64,000 nt of DNA from assembly GCA_050084515.1 (NCBI GenBank), contig CM114272.1, positions 38,378,001 through 38,442,000 of the forward strand. Direction: 5' to 3'. This document shows, piece by piece, positions 31,840 to 43,700 of the stretch (within the stretch, counting starts at the first letter, position 1; every line of letters begins with the position of its first letter). Source of the DNA: Blasia pusilla (lineage: Eukaryota; Marchantiophyta; Marchantiopsida; Blasiales). The position numbers and the translations under genes were made by a program. A model generated the notes under the pieces. The model was not told the DNA's origin, ran no database searches, and saw only the letters and a list, made by a program, of their open reading frames with translations.

Positions 31840-32762
31840 TTAAGTTTGAGGGGGAGAAGTTGCTTTTATTGTCATTTTCAGAATCCACGGATATAGTTTT
31901 TTTTTACAAGGATCATGAACCAAAAGTAATAACTTAGATTGTGAGGATAGTGCATCAATTAGCAAAGCATCCATTTTGCTAATAGTTTCTACAGCCTGTA
32001 CTGAACTCCACATGTTTTTAGTTGCATAATCATTAACAAGATCCTGAATGTCATCAACATAGCTAATTATACTACAAACACATTCGTGCAAATAAGTACA
32101 ACTTTTAGAACACACTGCTGTGAGCTATGATTCTAACCTGAAGGTTGCCACGGATAAGATAAAATTATAAAAAAATTCATCTTGATGATGCACACGACTA
32201 AATTCAGTAAATCTTACAAGTTTCGATTGTTTGAATAGAAATCTATCAAGTGAATCCATACCAACAAAATATTTTGCCCTCTTCTCTATTTTTACTACTT
32301 CAAAGTTTTCCCAATAATCAGTAAATGTTATATGTGATAAGCTAGCTGATCTACGGTAGTAAATCTGAACAAGATAGAGGCAAACAAGAGATGACTTCGG
32401 AAACAAAGAAGTTCTTCTTGAAGATGGACTGAAATCTATATATGTCATTGAGTCTGAATGACTAATAAGAGAAATTTGTCGAGAAAAGAGGATTGTTTCT
32501 CTTGAACAAACTGATCTAATTAAAACAACACCATAAACTAATTTGAGTTGGATATCCTCCAAACTTTCAAGTCCAAGATTCATTGTTGTCTTGGTATCAA
32601 TGTTCAAGGCACCAAGTGGTTCACTTCTCAATGCATACATAATTAGATAGAAAGACCAACCCACATTTGTGACCCACTGCAAATTCATATGTTCATCCCA
32701 AAGAAGAAGGACAACTAGATGTCATGGAACAACATTCTTGTCTAGCCATGAAGATATGTTAT
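31840..32762 (-). pseudogene. Middle part of a Helitron Rep/helicase protein
   Basis: Frames 32688-32125 (MNLQWVTNVGWSFYLIMYAL, then ITFTDYWENFEVVKIEKRAK) and 32115-31840 correspond to the linker between the HUH nuclease and the helicase. The same block begins MNLQRVTNVQWSFYLFKYAW in the second Helitron fragment at 41077. A stop near 32725 separates it from upstream sequence, which continues to about 32762 (NISSWLDKNVVP). Confidence 0.75.
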
Positions 32763-32954
32763 ATCTTCATTTATGGTTTGTTGGATCTATTGAAGGAGTA
32801 AAGAGAGGATAAATGTGTGCAGGGAAACCTAGTTTTCAGAATCGGGTTTTTGAGGGCTTGTCAATAGGTGAGCATGTAGGAGGCTTAAAAACGTGTAATT
32901 TTTTATGTCATACCAAATTCAATAACTATTCATCAACATAGACTTATCAGCATT

Positions 32955-33470
32955 ATCACGTCTTTTAGGATAGATCGGTGAGATCTAATAGGCGCCTTCT
33001 CGAGTAGTGGAGGACAGGCCCATGAGGTCGAGGATGACCGGTTGAGGCCCAGGAAAACCTGAGAGAGCAGGTTTCCCCTTCGTTTTGGCTCATTTGGAGC
33101 TATATTGAGGAAATTACTATTTTAGGTAAGTACTATTTTGAATATATGCTCAATTTTCTATTTTTGGTAAGTGGCCCTTGACCTCCTACATCAGGTCAAG
33201 AGCCAAGGAGGTGACCTGGGAGCATAGGTTACCATGGAGAGAGCTTGGGAGAGGGGAGGGGTATACCTCAATTAGAGAGAGCTTGAGAGCTCATTCTCTC
33301 TTTGTTGAACCTCTTGGCACGAGGCGCAAAAGCTATGGTCCCTTGCCTTGTGAGTGTAACCCAAGCCTCTCATTAGGAGAGTGGGTTTGGTTTGAGATTG
33401 AGAGAGACATGTGAGAGTGCACACATATGAGAACTATGGTGTTGTGAGAGAGATTGGATCTTGATTTAAA
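32955..33470 (+). repeat. LTR block of element 2
   Basis: Colinear with the reverse complement of 13907-14425 and 55334-55848. The start is eroded (TATCACGTCTTTTAGG in place of TGTCACGATTGTTAGG) and the terminal CA is lost (GATTTAAAAGAG). Confidence 0.75.
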
Positions 33471-34524
33471 AGAGAGAATGAGTGAGTGAGAGAGCTTTAG
33501 GGTTGGGGGAGCTCCCTAGTTGGTCAATGTTGGGTGCAGGTTGGGGGACCGTGTTCCCCGCTTCATGGCTCATGGGAGTGCTCACCAAAGCAAGAGCCAT
33601 GCGAGTTTACTGTTTTGCTTTGCTGATTTTTTGTATGGGAGAGTGGCACGCGGAAGCCCTGCCCAATTTTCGATAGGAACTGAGTATGGGGGTAGATTGC
33701 TCTATGCCGGTGCTCTCAAGAGCACCATATAGCTTGCTGATTTGTGTTCTCATAAATTTTACATTTTTGTTGGGAGCTATTAGCGCAGAATCGCTGCCAA
33801 AGTTTCTGTAGGAGAAAGAGACATTGAGCTTTACGACAGTCCCTGTCAGTTTTTACTCAAATGTTTGATTCAAAATATTTCTTTAATTTTGTCATATATC
33901 GTGAAGTTCTGCCCACTATGCAACAAACGGTGTGCAATTTGGAGTTGCGAGCAAAAAGTTATGGTCAATCTTGCAAAATTTCCATTGCTAGGCGATTTTA
34001 AGGGTTAAATTTTTCAAACCCTAAACCAGCCGCCGCACCAGCGGCGGCCGTCGTCGTCATAGTCATCCTCAACAGTCAACCATCACCGTCAATGGTCCAT
34101 CGTCACCATCAACGGTCAATTGTCACCGTCCACCGTCGGCCGCTGCCGCTTCCTAGCATTTCTCAAGATCATCATCAACCATATCAAGAAACCAAGATCA
34201 AAGTACGTGGTGGTGGCATTTCTCAGGATCATCATCATTGGCAGTGTCATCATCAACCAATGATGGCAGGTGACCTCGGGTTATGGTGTTTAGTTTTTAT
34301 TTCATGTTGCTATGTTGTGATTGGTAGCCGATCAATAACGATCGAGTACTGTGCCGTGACGCCCGTAGTCGCAACCTGCCGCCGATTCCCGCGTCGTGCC
34401 GCTCGTGGCCGCACCGCATCGTCTTGATTGCGGAGCCGCTCCTTCACTAAGGAGCAAAGTGTGTGAATTGTTGATTGAGGGGGGGATTCCCGAGTGCCGT
34501 GCCATTTGTAGCTATTCCGTGCCG

Positions 34525-35745
34525 TGTGATATCCATAATTTTGTTCTTTTGAAGAAATATATCTTTTTATTCAACGAAGACTTGTACATACATTATGATT
34601 TTGATTATTATATATTATTATGGGAAGGATTGAGTAAGATTAAAGTGAATCAAGAAACTCCAAGGACAAGGCAGAGAGATAGAAAATCAAGGATTTGCCT
34701 AAGAGGAGAGGAGAATAAAATAACGAAGTCTCAAGACTCGGCAAGAAGCTTCGGAACGTCAACAAAGCTCAACGAAGCTCTGTCTATGAAGAGCTTCGCT
34801 CTATAACGAAGCAGGAAGAAGAAGAGAAAGAAGTACTTCGCTCTTGTACGGAGCACGAAGCACCTTAAACAAGAACGAAGAATGGAGTGCTTCATCCTCA
34901 AGAAGTCCAGCGAAGCGAAGCTAAGAATGACTGTGATTTCAAGCAACACACCGTTAGAACAGTTAGAGTAGGAAAGAGCGCGACCCTTTGTATCAGATAG
35001 ATAGTTAGGACAATTTTGTTCTGCAGATTCATAGGGATCGTAGGAAAAGCTAAGAGAACCATAGATCTAGGTAGTTACAAATGCTGAAAAGACACCAGCT
35101 TCATCAAGAACGCTTCAAATCTTTGGACCACTCCTACTCCAGCGAGTATTTAAGAAGCAAGACAGAAACTATAATCATCATTCTCTTACGAAGTCCTTAT
35201 GCTATAGGAATGGTCCGAGCAAGGGAGTAGTACCCTCTCAAGCTTGTGTACACTTTGAAGCTTTCTCATTCTTGATGGAGTAGTAAAGCAATCATTCATT
35301 CATTCTGATGTGTGATGCTTATGTCTGAGTATTCCTTTTGGGTCTGTAGAGTGAAGAGTGAATCAGGCGAACCTTTCTCATCAATGAAATAATCAACATG
35401 AGTTGTAGGAAATCTGTTTGACAGAGAGTAGCCTGCCGAGACGGATTGAGTTCCGAAAGTAGGAGAAGCCAGCTTTCATGTTGAGATCTCTGTGAGGTTT
35501 CTTGATATCGAGAGGAACTCTATCTAAGCATGCTGTCAATTCCACTAGAGAGAATTGAGAAAATAAACTCTGGTACTAAGAAAGCTATGAAGATATTGAT
35601 AAGACATTGAATATAAATCATACACATCTAAATATAACTATTACAACAGAATTGTAATTCCGAACTCTCTTTTCATCAAACAATGATCCTCTTGGGGATC
35701 GAACTTATTAAACGACTGTAAAATAGAAAACTCTTGTACATTACA
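34525..35745 (+). mobile_element. Solo LTR (1221 bp) nested in the element 2 leader, TSD TGCCG
   Basis: Begins TGTGATATCCATAATTTTG and ends CTCTTGTACATTACA. Flanked by a perfect 5-bp target duplication TGCCG (34520-34524 and 35746-35750). Removing it restores the element leader seen in element 1. Confidence 0.92.
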
Positions 35746-36184
35746 TGCCGCCAGTGCCGCACCGGACTGCTAGACCTGCACCGCACATCGAGGAGGTTTG
35801 AGCCGCCTCAATATGAGAGGAGTACAACTTGCTGATTGGAGGAGTTGTCTTCACGATCGAGTTGGGGTCAAGATTCGCTGAGGAGCAACATCGGCATTAT
35901 TGTCATGTTACCCATTTAGGTATCTTATCCTGCACGTGTGAGGGATTTCTGGGTATTGGGAAGTTATTTGGGATATTGGGTTTTGTGCCTCCTTAGGGGA
36001 TATAGACTTATGAGGGATGTCCAGAGTTGAGGATGGTTTGTTGATGAGACGATAGATCAGTTGATTTGCCGCACCACGCTGCTTGTTGCCACACAACACA
36101 CGTCTCAATGAGAGAGTGAAGATTGAGTGCTACATGTTTAGTTTGAGTGATTGAGGGATTACTCGCGAGATTGAGAGTGATCTT

Positions 36185-37860
36185 GTGAGAGGGGCACAAT
36201 GGCCATCAAGGCATCCTTTCGAGAGGCAAGATTTTGAGAGGCAAGATAGTGGACCTGAGAGTAGCTCTAGAGGGTTTACTTGGAGTGGTGCGAGGTTTCA
36301 AGGGTCTCCACATGAGAGACCACCTCGATCTCCTTCTGTGTCATCTTCAGGCAAGGGGGAGCGTGTAAAGGAGTGTGTTAGTGCTCCTCCGTACACATTG
36401 AGTGGTCCTACCAGTTGGGCGTACGAGATGGACGACCAAGGTAGAGGACCGCGTAGGTTTTTGGATGCTGTAGGTTCCATAGAGCTACACAACTTCATTG
36501 CGGAGTTTAGGAGTTGGTGTGACTCACAACGGGCTAGGAAGTCTAGAGAATTCAACCCGTTTACAGCATGGAACGGTATGTTTGAGCATTTAGAGGGGAC
36601 GCCCATGGACGATTACCATAAATTCTCCCAAAGATATGCCCAGGAGATTGAGGCATGGTGACTCTACTATGACCCACACTATGTGTCATGGACGAAGCCG
36701 CTCCCGGATGAGGAGGAGGAGTCAGGAGAGGCTACTTGCTCTTCCACTAGAGATGTTTTAGGAGGGGTCACTTACACTAGAGCAATTGCACCATCTAGTC
36801 AGGTTCGTCCCAGGTTCAACCCCGTGGTTGAGTTCTTTGCTGAGTTGAGGATGAGCTACTAGGGGCTATGGACGTAGAAGTTGCGGAGCATCCACAACTT
36901 CCAGAGGTGAGAGTTTGCATGAGGCTTATACTCACTTGCGCCGGTTGGTCAACGTCACTGAGGGGGTGACAGAGGCTTAGGCTATCTAGTCATGGTACGC
37001 GATGCTGGACATGACCCTGTGGACACGGGTGCGGGAGAGGGTGCTTCTTATGAACACCTCCCCTACGTTGAGAGATTTTTTTAGGACCGCCAAGAACATT
37101 GAGCGCAACATGGCGGAGGAGAGTGTAGCCACCATGGGTTCTAGGTGAGAGCAGTCACGATTGTCTCCACCACCAATGCAGCAACGTGGACTCCGAGATA
37201 GGTCAAGTGTGGCACCACGAGCTCAAGGAGGATACTAGGAGGCCATGCCACAGAGACGTGCAGCTTCATATGCGCCTCAACAGCAGCTGCCTATGATTAC
37301 TTGTTGGTCATGTGGTGGAGCCCATCATCAGCGTGATTACACTCGTCCGGGTCATCAACGTGTGCCTCAGCATGGCGGAGGAGATAGTGCTGCACGAGGA
37401 GGTTATCAATGTGACTATTGTCAGAGGTATGGTCACACACGCGCCAGGTGTTTCAGTTTACATCCTAAGTTACGTGCGGACCGAGGGCTTGAGAGGGCAC
37501 TAGAGCAAGTACATGGTCTGGGTGGGCTAGAGATCGTGCACCAGGTGGTCCCGTTGGGGGATGAGGAGCTGGAGTTGCCCGACAGGGTGGTGGAGCTGCT
37601 AGTGGAGGAGGTAGAGTCCCACCACCTAGACGCGTCGAGGGAGATGTCATGCGTGAGGCTAGGATGCCTGCTCAGATACATCAGCTACAAGAGCAGATTG
37701 CCGCTATGGCATTGAGGTTACCCGATGTTGGATCTGTGGCATCGACACCATATGGAGCATCCAAAGATATGGAGCATCTTGGTTGGATGTGCGGGGTTGC
37801 CCAGATGGAGGCCGCCGTAGTTGTGACGCGTGGAGCAGCCGCTGAGTTGGATTCACTATG
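36185..37860 (+). pseudogene. Gag, element 2
   Basis: Frame 36185-36661 (GFTWSGARFQGSPHERPPRS, TLSGPTSWAYEMDDQGRGPR, FIAEFRSWCDSQRARKSREF) ends at a TGA (36659-36661) where element 1 has CGA. Further stops at 36860, 36978, 36987 (CAG to TAG) and 37146 (CGA to TGA) break the rest. The nucleocapsid region has CWSCGGAHHQRDY (last Cys lost) and an intact second knuckle, CDYCQRYGHTRARC, at about 37410-37452. A coiled-coil-like tail follows (QIHQLQEQIAAMALRLPDVG). Confidence 0.75.
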
Positions 37861-38044
37861 AGGGGAAGCCAGGAAACAGACCATGCTTCCTCAGTCTATC
37901 ATGTTGTCCGAGTCGATGAGGACCCCATCGATGGGTCCTGATCAGGGTTCTTGAAGAGTTGGTGATGTTGTTGGTGTCCAGGCACGTAGAGCGATGGGAG
38001 AAGCGAGTGCACCGAAACCTATTTCTGATGCTTAGGAGGGGCAT

Positions 38045-38760
38045 GTGTCGAGCACGTTGTTGGGGGCGGGCACCGTTGTGTACCACACTCCTTTATTTTC
38101 TGCTTTCGATGTTATGATGTTGGGAGGTACGCCCACCGAGGTTTTCTGGCTAGCCGCTACGCTGTGTGAGCGTGGAGTTGGAGTTCCTGCATCATGTTTA
38201 GAGGTGATTGCAGAGGAGGTGATGGACCTGCCCTTCGAGCGGATGCTCGGGCCGTCCACGTCATATTTGTGGCAAGCTACGGCTGCTAGGATGGCGGAGA
38301 TGCCCGCTAGACCCGCGATAGAGCATGCCATTCTTGGTGTTATATTGCTGGATAACCGGGGAGAGGTCTTCTAGTTGGTGAGTTCCAGAGGTAGAGATTT
38401 TAGTCCGCATCGCATCTTGTTGGATTCAGAAGCGCAACCCCTGATGTTGGGGAAAGCATCATTCAGAGGATTGGGCTTGACAAGAGCCAATGTGGAGCGT
38501 TGTCCATTCCAGATACATACATCCTTGGGTGGAGCAAGTACCACATAGTATATCACCTGATAGGAGATTGTGGTGAGGATTCACCCAAGACATCCTACAG
38601 ATAAGTCCGTGGTGCGAGTCGAGGCGATAATGACTGATGTAGAGTCCTACGACGTCTTGGTTGGTGGAGCAGTGTTATATCCGATGGGGTTTTCCCTGGA
38701 TTATTGGGAGGAGTCAGCGTCCTACAGACCAGGATGGTTGTCAGGTGATGGGCGCCTTAG
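38045..38760 (+). pseudogene. Linker and protease, element 2
   Basis: Linker 38045-38374 (FWLAATLCERGVGVPASCLE) ends at a TAG that is CAG in element 3. The protease follows (ILLDSEAQPLMLGKASFRGL, then SYDVLVGGAVLYPMGFSLDY). The catalytic DSG is DSE in this copy. Confidence 0.7.
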
Positions 38761-39391
38761 CTCATTATCCGTTCGATTCACAAGTGCAGTGATCAAGCAA
38801 CGGCCAAGAGAGATGGCGACCTTAGCAGCATTTAGAACTGCCATCACTTGGCCTACTCATTTGATTGAGGGACATGTCTATGTAGAGGATACTCCCGTTC
38901 CTGACATTTCTATGGAGACAAGTGTTGTGGTAGCCGTATCAGTCCGTGGAGGAGACGCGCCGCTTTGGGGCTCGACTGAGGAGCTTTGACGCTTAGCCAG
39001 TGAGCATGTGCATACCGCATGGAGTGAGACGTTTGCACCAGAGTGTGACGGGTCAAAGGAACCCGAGTTCGCCAAGAGTGCTGATATGACCCCTTTGGAC
39101 ACCACCCCGATTGTGTGGTGCATCCCAAAGGAGGGTATTCAGGTTTTGGATCTCTTTGGAGGGATCAGCATTGGGTTAGCTGCTATTTTGCACGCTGGAG
39201 TGCGCGTGCAACGGTTCTTGTATGTGGAGATTGATGATGTTGCGAGGCGCGCTTCACTTCACCATGTGGCGCTGTTACGCCTCTGTTTTCCCGACTTGTT
39301 GTGTGCGTCCGCCATTCACGGTTACCAGAGTTCCCTACCGAGGGATATTTCATTGTTGGGGATGCAAGACTTGGAGCGGGTAGGGACCATA
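38761..39391 (+). pseudogene. N-terminal part of a DNMT3-like C5 methyltransferase, element 2
   Basis: After a spacer domain of about 125 codons (FRTAITWPTHLIEGHVYVED) the frame reaches motif I, IQVLDLFGGISIGLAAILHA (about 39137), the AdoMet-binding loop. Motif II, FLYVEIDDVARRASLHH, has the Glu that binds the ribose. Motif III, LPRDISLL, has the conserved Asp. The copy is cut at GTI (39391) just before the catalytic motif IV, where the inverted family B block begins. One stop (TGA at 38988) lies in the spacer. Upstream sequence shows no PWWP or ADD domain I can recognise. Confidence 0.8.
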
Positions 39392-40139
39392 GCTGATTTT
39401 TTGTGGAGAGATAGCTATGGTGGCCAATTGAATCCTGGTTGAAACAGATTCAATTTTGGTCAAGGATTTGTGGAGTAATTGCTGATCGAAATTTTGTGGA
39501 CAGTAGATCGGAGGGGCTCGTTGGTTGGTGACTCATCCGTTGTTGGAGATGCCTATCCCGTTGGAGGCGCCCTGGTTGGGCCTCTCTCCATAGCGAAGCG
39601 TGGCGAACGGGGCATGTCTCGAGCATTTCTCGACGTTTTGAGGCTTTGAGGCAACTCGTGGTAGCTTGGGGCGGGTGGGCGTGAGAGGCGGAGTAAGGAG
39701 CAAGGAACAAGCAAGCAAGCTTGCTGCTTGGGCGTGAGGCAATTTTTGCAGGATTTGTGAGTTCAGTGTTGCATAACTAGTCACCCATCTTTGGGTTATT
39801 CTACCTGGAAGATGCTTAACTGTTGAGTTCTTCACTATGCCAGTGTACACACTGATGTAGCTCATTTGGTGTTGTTCAGAGATGTGTTAGGTGCTTTATG
39901 CATCTCGGGTTTTCGGTTGATGGACCTCTAGCGCATAGTACGGTGTAGCCTCTCCATGCAAGTGATATTTTCAGGTGCTACGAGTGCGACTAGCACGTCA
40001 TCGACCAGCGGCAGAGTAGCTATTGCGTTAGAATTGTGTGGTGGGTTTTGTGGATTCAGGGGGCTCCACGTTTGGTGGATTGTGCTACCTTGATTTCCAT
40101 TTGCAATTGGAGGGTTGTCGTTGGACTTCCTGTGTTTGG
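39392..40139. repeat. Family B leader block, inverted copy of 25415-26216
   Basis: Joins element 2 at 39391/39392 and the truncated LTR at about 40139. The match to the reverse complement of 25415-26216 is nearly continuous. It is in the same transcriptional sense as element 2, suggesting a chimeric or template-switched insertion. Confidence 0.85.
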
Positions 40140-40564
40140 ACCCCTCTTTTGCTTCGCTTGAGGACAAAGCTATTTCTCCTTATGTGAAGACGAAGCGCTT
40201 CATTCTTTGTTAAGGTTCCAGATGCTTCGTTCTTCAAGCTTTGTTCAAGAGCGAAGTACTTCTTTCTTCTTCTTCTTCTTCTTCATGCTTCGTTCAAGAG
40301 CAAAGCACTTCATAGACAAAGCTTCATTGTCTTTTCGAAGCTTCTTGATGGGTCTTTAGACTTCGTTATTGTATTCTCCTCTCCTCTCAAGAAAATCCTT
40401 GATTTTTTATCTCTCTGCCTTGTCCTTGGAGCTTCATGATTCACTTTAATCTTACTCATTCTTCTCCATAATAATATTTAATAATCAAAATCATAGTGTA
40501 TATATAAGTCTTTGTTGAATAAAAAGATGTATTTCTTCAAAAGTACAAAATTGTGGGTATCACA
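40139..40564 (-). repeat. Truncated LTR of the TGTGATACCC family
   Basis: On the minus strand it starts at 40564 with TGTGATACCCACAATTTTG and runs about 425 bp, covering the CTTCGTTC/GAAG-rich part, before being cut at the junction with the family B block. Roughly the 3' two thirds is missing. Confidence 0.8.
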
Positions 40565-41460
40565 GGGTGGTACACTATGACACGGAGAAGCCTATCTATT
40601 TTGTTGACCAGATTGCCACTAAATCAACACCAAAAAAATGTTGGTATGATGTTTTCCAACTCTAATCACCTCATAATTTGTCCAAAATTTATGAAGGTGA
40701 TATCATATAAACATTTAGGACGATTGCAATATATAGTCGTTGGGTGTATGCAAACACTTGTTGCATTCATGTACAGGGTTGTTCACCTATGTGGCGGGCT
40801 AGAGTTGACATATTCAATGCCTTATGACCTATGTATAATAGGGATATTTGGCTGTAAGCGCTGCCTCAGTGGATGAAACCGGCATGTTTAATGCAAGGCC
40901 ATACGCCAATCGTAATCTGGTTTCATCTAAATTTTCAAGGCATGGATATTTAGCACATTCAATAGTTATGTTAAGGGAACCCTGTGGCTCACATTTCCAA
41001 GCATATTTGAATAGATAAAATGACCATTGTACATTGGTGACACGTTGTAAATTCATGTGCGCCCCCCATTGCAGCAAGATAGCAAGGTGATATGGTATAA
41101 CATTGCGATGTTCTATGCCAAGTTTGTAGTAGGACCACTTTAGGGTCTAAGAGTCTATGACACGCTCTAGCTGGCTATTTACAACAGCGGGGAAACCCAT
41201 ACGATAATATGGACCACGGTCTTTTGTTGCACCAGCAATGCACCCATCTTGCCTACATGTGTGCATCTGCTTTGTTATTACATAGTGACGCGACTTATTG
41301 ACTACAATAGGTTAGGCTGATTTGCTTCATGGGACATCACATTGATTATGTATCATGGGACATCACATTCTGAGGTAACTCTTTTAACATCCTTCTTGTC
41401 AACCTATAATATGATATGAGAATCTAGAATTCCCCTACCATGCAATTCATATCTGATCAG
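40565..41460 (-). pseudogene. Helitron Rep: HUH region and linker, decayed
   Basis: Immediately after the 41467 frame the translation reads NYLIRYELHGRGILDSHIIL. In Helitron Reps this is the HUH metal-binding motif (H-hydrophobic-H, usually HSH or HAH after RGS/RGI); here the first His is Asp. Then come the conserved CIAGATKDRGPYYRMGFPAV and MNLQRVTNVQWSFYLFKYAW (41077-40829), and further decayed codons to the LTR insertion at 40564. Several stops are present. The nuclease would nick and rejoin single-stranded DNA; this copy cannot. Confidence 0.7.
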
Positions 41461-41466
41461 ATAGTT

Positions 41467-42658
41467 CTAAACTCTCCGTAGAATGCAAGGCCCGCCTAAG
41501 ATATATTTGTGAAGAAACTTCTTCACTCTAGTGTGAAAAAAAATAGCATACTCAATCGAAAGGCCGTGCCATGTAAACACCGGGTTTATCCTTTTAACAA
41601 TATGCTCAATGTCTATGATCTTCATCCACTTTGTATTAGAAACCTCATCAAAGGTAAGCATCAGGAAGAAGTCGTGCATACCCCACTTACGCACTATTGT
41701 TTTCAGGTCCTTTAGGTATAGGTGACGATGATGCCAACTTGGGCTCCCTAGGACCTGTGCACTAATGTTGTATTTTGAAAAGTGTGTATAAAGTTCTTGG
41801 TTAGGAAGGCTTGGATACTTTTGTTTCAGCTGATGTAGCTCCCTATTTAAAATACATGACCAGATGTATTTTAAATAGGGAGCTGGATCAGCTGAAAATA
41901 AAGTATCTGGTGGTGTGTGCAAAGAAATAATCGAGCTACAAAAATCCATAATGTATCTATTGATATACCATTCCTATGACTAAGGAACTGTTCTCTGGTG
42001 TGTGCCTACTTCCATAAGATATACTTTTGTTGTGGAAGATATCGAATGACTTCCTTCTCTTCATTGGGAGTGAATATTGCACATATGCATCTTGCAAAAC
42101 ATTTAGTTTTGCGTTGTATGGATCAACATTCATACTATGGGTCATCTGTCCTTTCTCCCAGGATGCCCTCAAAATTGGCTCAACGGAGGATGAAGATAAG
42201 ATGACAAGAGCGTAGTTCGGGTTTGGCAGTTCAATCAATGGAAAATACTTTGAGTAAAGCTCATTAACTTTCAGGTTTACTAGTCGGACATTCTGTACTT
42301 TCCAATACAAGAAGTCAGGATCCGTTGAGTGTGGATTCTCAAGGTCCCACCCTATTAGTGGAGAGTCCACAAGAGAATCAACTTTGAAAAAACCACTATG
42401 AAATCCATTGTACTTCGTCTCAATACCGATTCTAGAACCAACGAGATACGGGAATTGCATATAAAGTGGGTTAACATTTAGTACATCACGCATATATGCA
42501 GATGTCATGTAGACATTGTGGGTAGTGTGGTCATCGTTGCATAAACAATGAGCACATGCGCAGAACTTTCCATAAGAGAGTATGACGTAACGAGCCATGT
42601 AGCCGTTACACAATGCGTACGGAGGGTAGTCGTCAGTTGTTTCGATGCTCATTTTCAA
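41467..42658 (-). pseudogene. Helitron Rep N-terminal region
   Basis: Two frames: 42658-41957 (DDYPPYALCNGYMARYVILS; a possible zinc-ligand cluster in CACAHCLCND) and 41949-41467 (VLGSPSWHHRHLYLKDLKTI, then MHDFFLMLTFDEVSNTKWMK and VFTWHGLSIEYAIFFHTRVK). The second matches the Helitron-like N domain just before the HUH nuclease. A frame break near 41950 and an internal inverted repeat (41838-41886, AAAATACA...TGTATTTT) disrupt it. Confidence 0.75.
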
Positions 42659-42699
42659 CTGATTTGAGTTGTAGGGGATTGCCCCGCAGTATCCACGAC

Positions 42700-43409
42700 A
42701 CTTAATCTATTTAATTAATGGTGAAGAGTGGGTTTGACATTGCTTAAGCAAGGATTCAATCTCAGGCCACACAACACATGCAAGATGCCTGAGTATCCTA
42801 CTAGAAGGACAAACCCTTGATCTGGCCTCAGCCTGACAATGTTGTAACCTGAGTCGGTCTACCGATAAGCTAGACTTGGATCTCATAACTCTCCTAGGCG
42901 AGCCATATGTCTAGAATTTATTTTTTGTAGTATATAAATTATGTGCAAGGTGCAACCAAATAAGACAAAGAGGGGTAATACCGTAGCAATGTCAGCAACT
43001 CCACCTAGATTATGATTGAAAGAAAATACATTGTGAAACCCCAAAAAATAACACTTGCAATGTAATATATAAAGAGATTTTGAAATGAAAGAAAAAAATT
43101 AAATAAATTTATTACTTCATACATTTATGTATATATTTTAATAATTACATTTAACCCACACATCGGGAGGCATCTTACTATTTTTGTAATTGATACTAGG
43201 ATTGCTCATTTATGAGATTGTGATGAATTTTGAAGTGCTCTAAACGCTTGAGTTATGGGGTAATTATGTTTGGAGAAACGACTACCTCTTTTGGTATGTC
43301 GCGTCTCCAAAAAACAATTTGACACTAACGCTTAAAAGAGAATTTTTGAGAATTTTTGTGATAATTACAATCCCTACAAGTATTCGAAGACGTTTTTTCT
43401 CCATCTAAC
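42700..43409. other. No gene; possible SINE-like stretch at 42710-42830
   Basis: Minus strand shows GAGATTGAATCCTTGC and TAGTAGGATACTCAGGCAT, weakly like pol III B and A boxes. The rest is AT-rich with no coding signal. Confidence 0.25.
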
Positions 43410-43700
43410 CTATCCATGTGTCATCCATTCATATGTAAAAATTAATGTAGTCATATTAGAACATCTCATATAGTGGGATGCAATTGAACTAACAACTCTC
43501 AAATCGATGTCCTCCCACTCTATAGTAGTCTTGTTCCTCGGTTTCTTCTCCCTATGCAGTCCTTGCTGAACCAGCAAGTCTTTTTCCTTCAATTCCACAA
43601 CCCGGATTTTTTTTCCTATTGAATTTCTCCACCTCAAACTTCGCATTGGAAATCTTTCCTTCCATTGCAAAATTTCCTTACGTGCGCTTTGATACCAATT
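43410..43700 (-). pseudogene. Ty1/copia primer site and gag start
   Basis: ATTGGTATCAAAGCGC at about 43685-43700 is a near match to the initiator-Met tRNA primer site (TGGTATCAGAGC). It is followed by sequence encoding MEGKISNAKFEVEKFN and then, after a frame change, LKEKDLLVQQGLHREKKPRN and EWEDIDLRVVSSI, the conserved start of plant copia gag proteins. The fragment ends by 43410. It is joined directly to the broken integrase of element 3. Confidence 0.7.

Larger units (their letters stand above)
32955..39391 (+). mobile_element. Element 2: truncated copy of the methyltransferase-bearing Ty3/gypsy family
   Basis: Plus-strand copy: LTR block (32955-33470), leader with a nested solo LTR (34525-35745), gag, linker, protease, and the methyltransferase up to just after motif III. 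It ends abruptly at 39391, where the inverted family B leader block starts. RT, RNase H and integrase are absent. At least seven in-frame stops are C to T changes at CGA or CAG codons relative to the other copies. Confidence 0.85.

Noticed and set aside
38761-39140. PWWP or ADD domain upstream of the methyltransferase
   Set aside because: No PWWP signature and no zinc-ligand Cys cluster can be seen in the spacer.
39008-39442. Bacterial restriction-modification methyltransferase or contamination
   Set aside because: The motif pattern is DNMT3-like, the domain lies in the same pol position in three retrotransposon copies, and no restriction enzyme or bacterial context is present.
31085-42658. 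One Helitron split by insertion of element 2
   Set aside because: Both pieces contain the same linker block (MNLQ.VTNV.WSFYL), so they cannot be the two halves of one copy.
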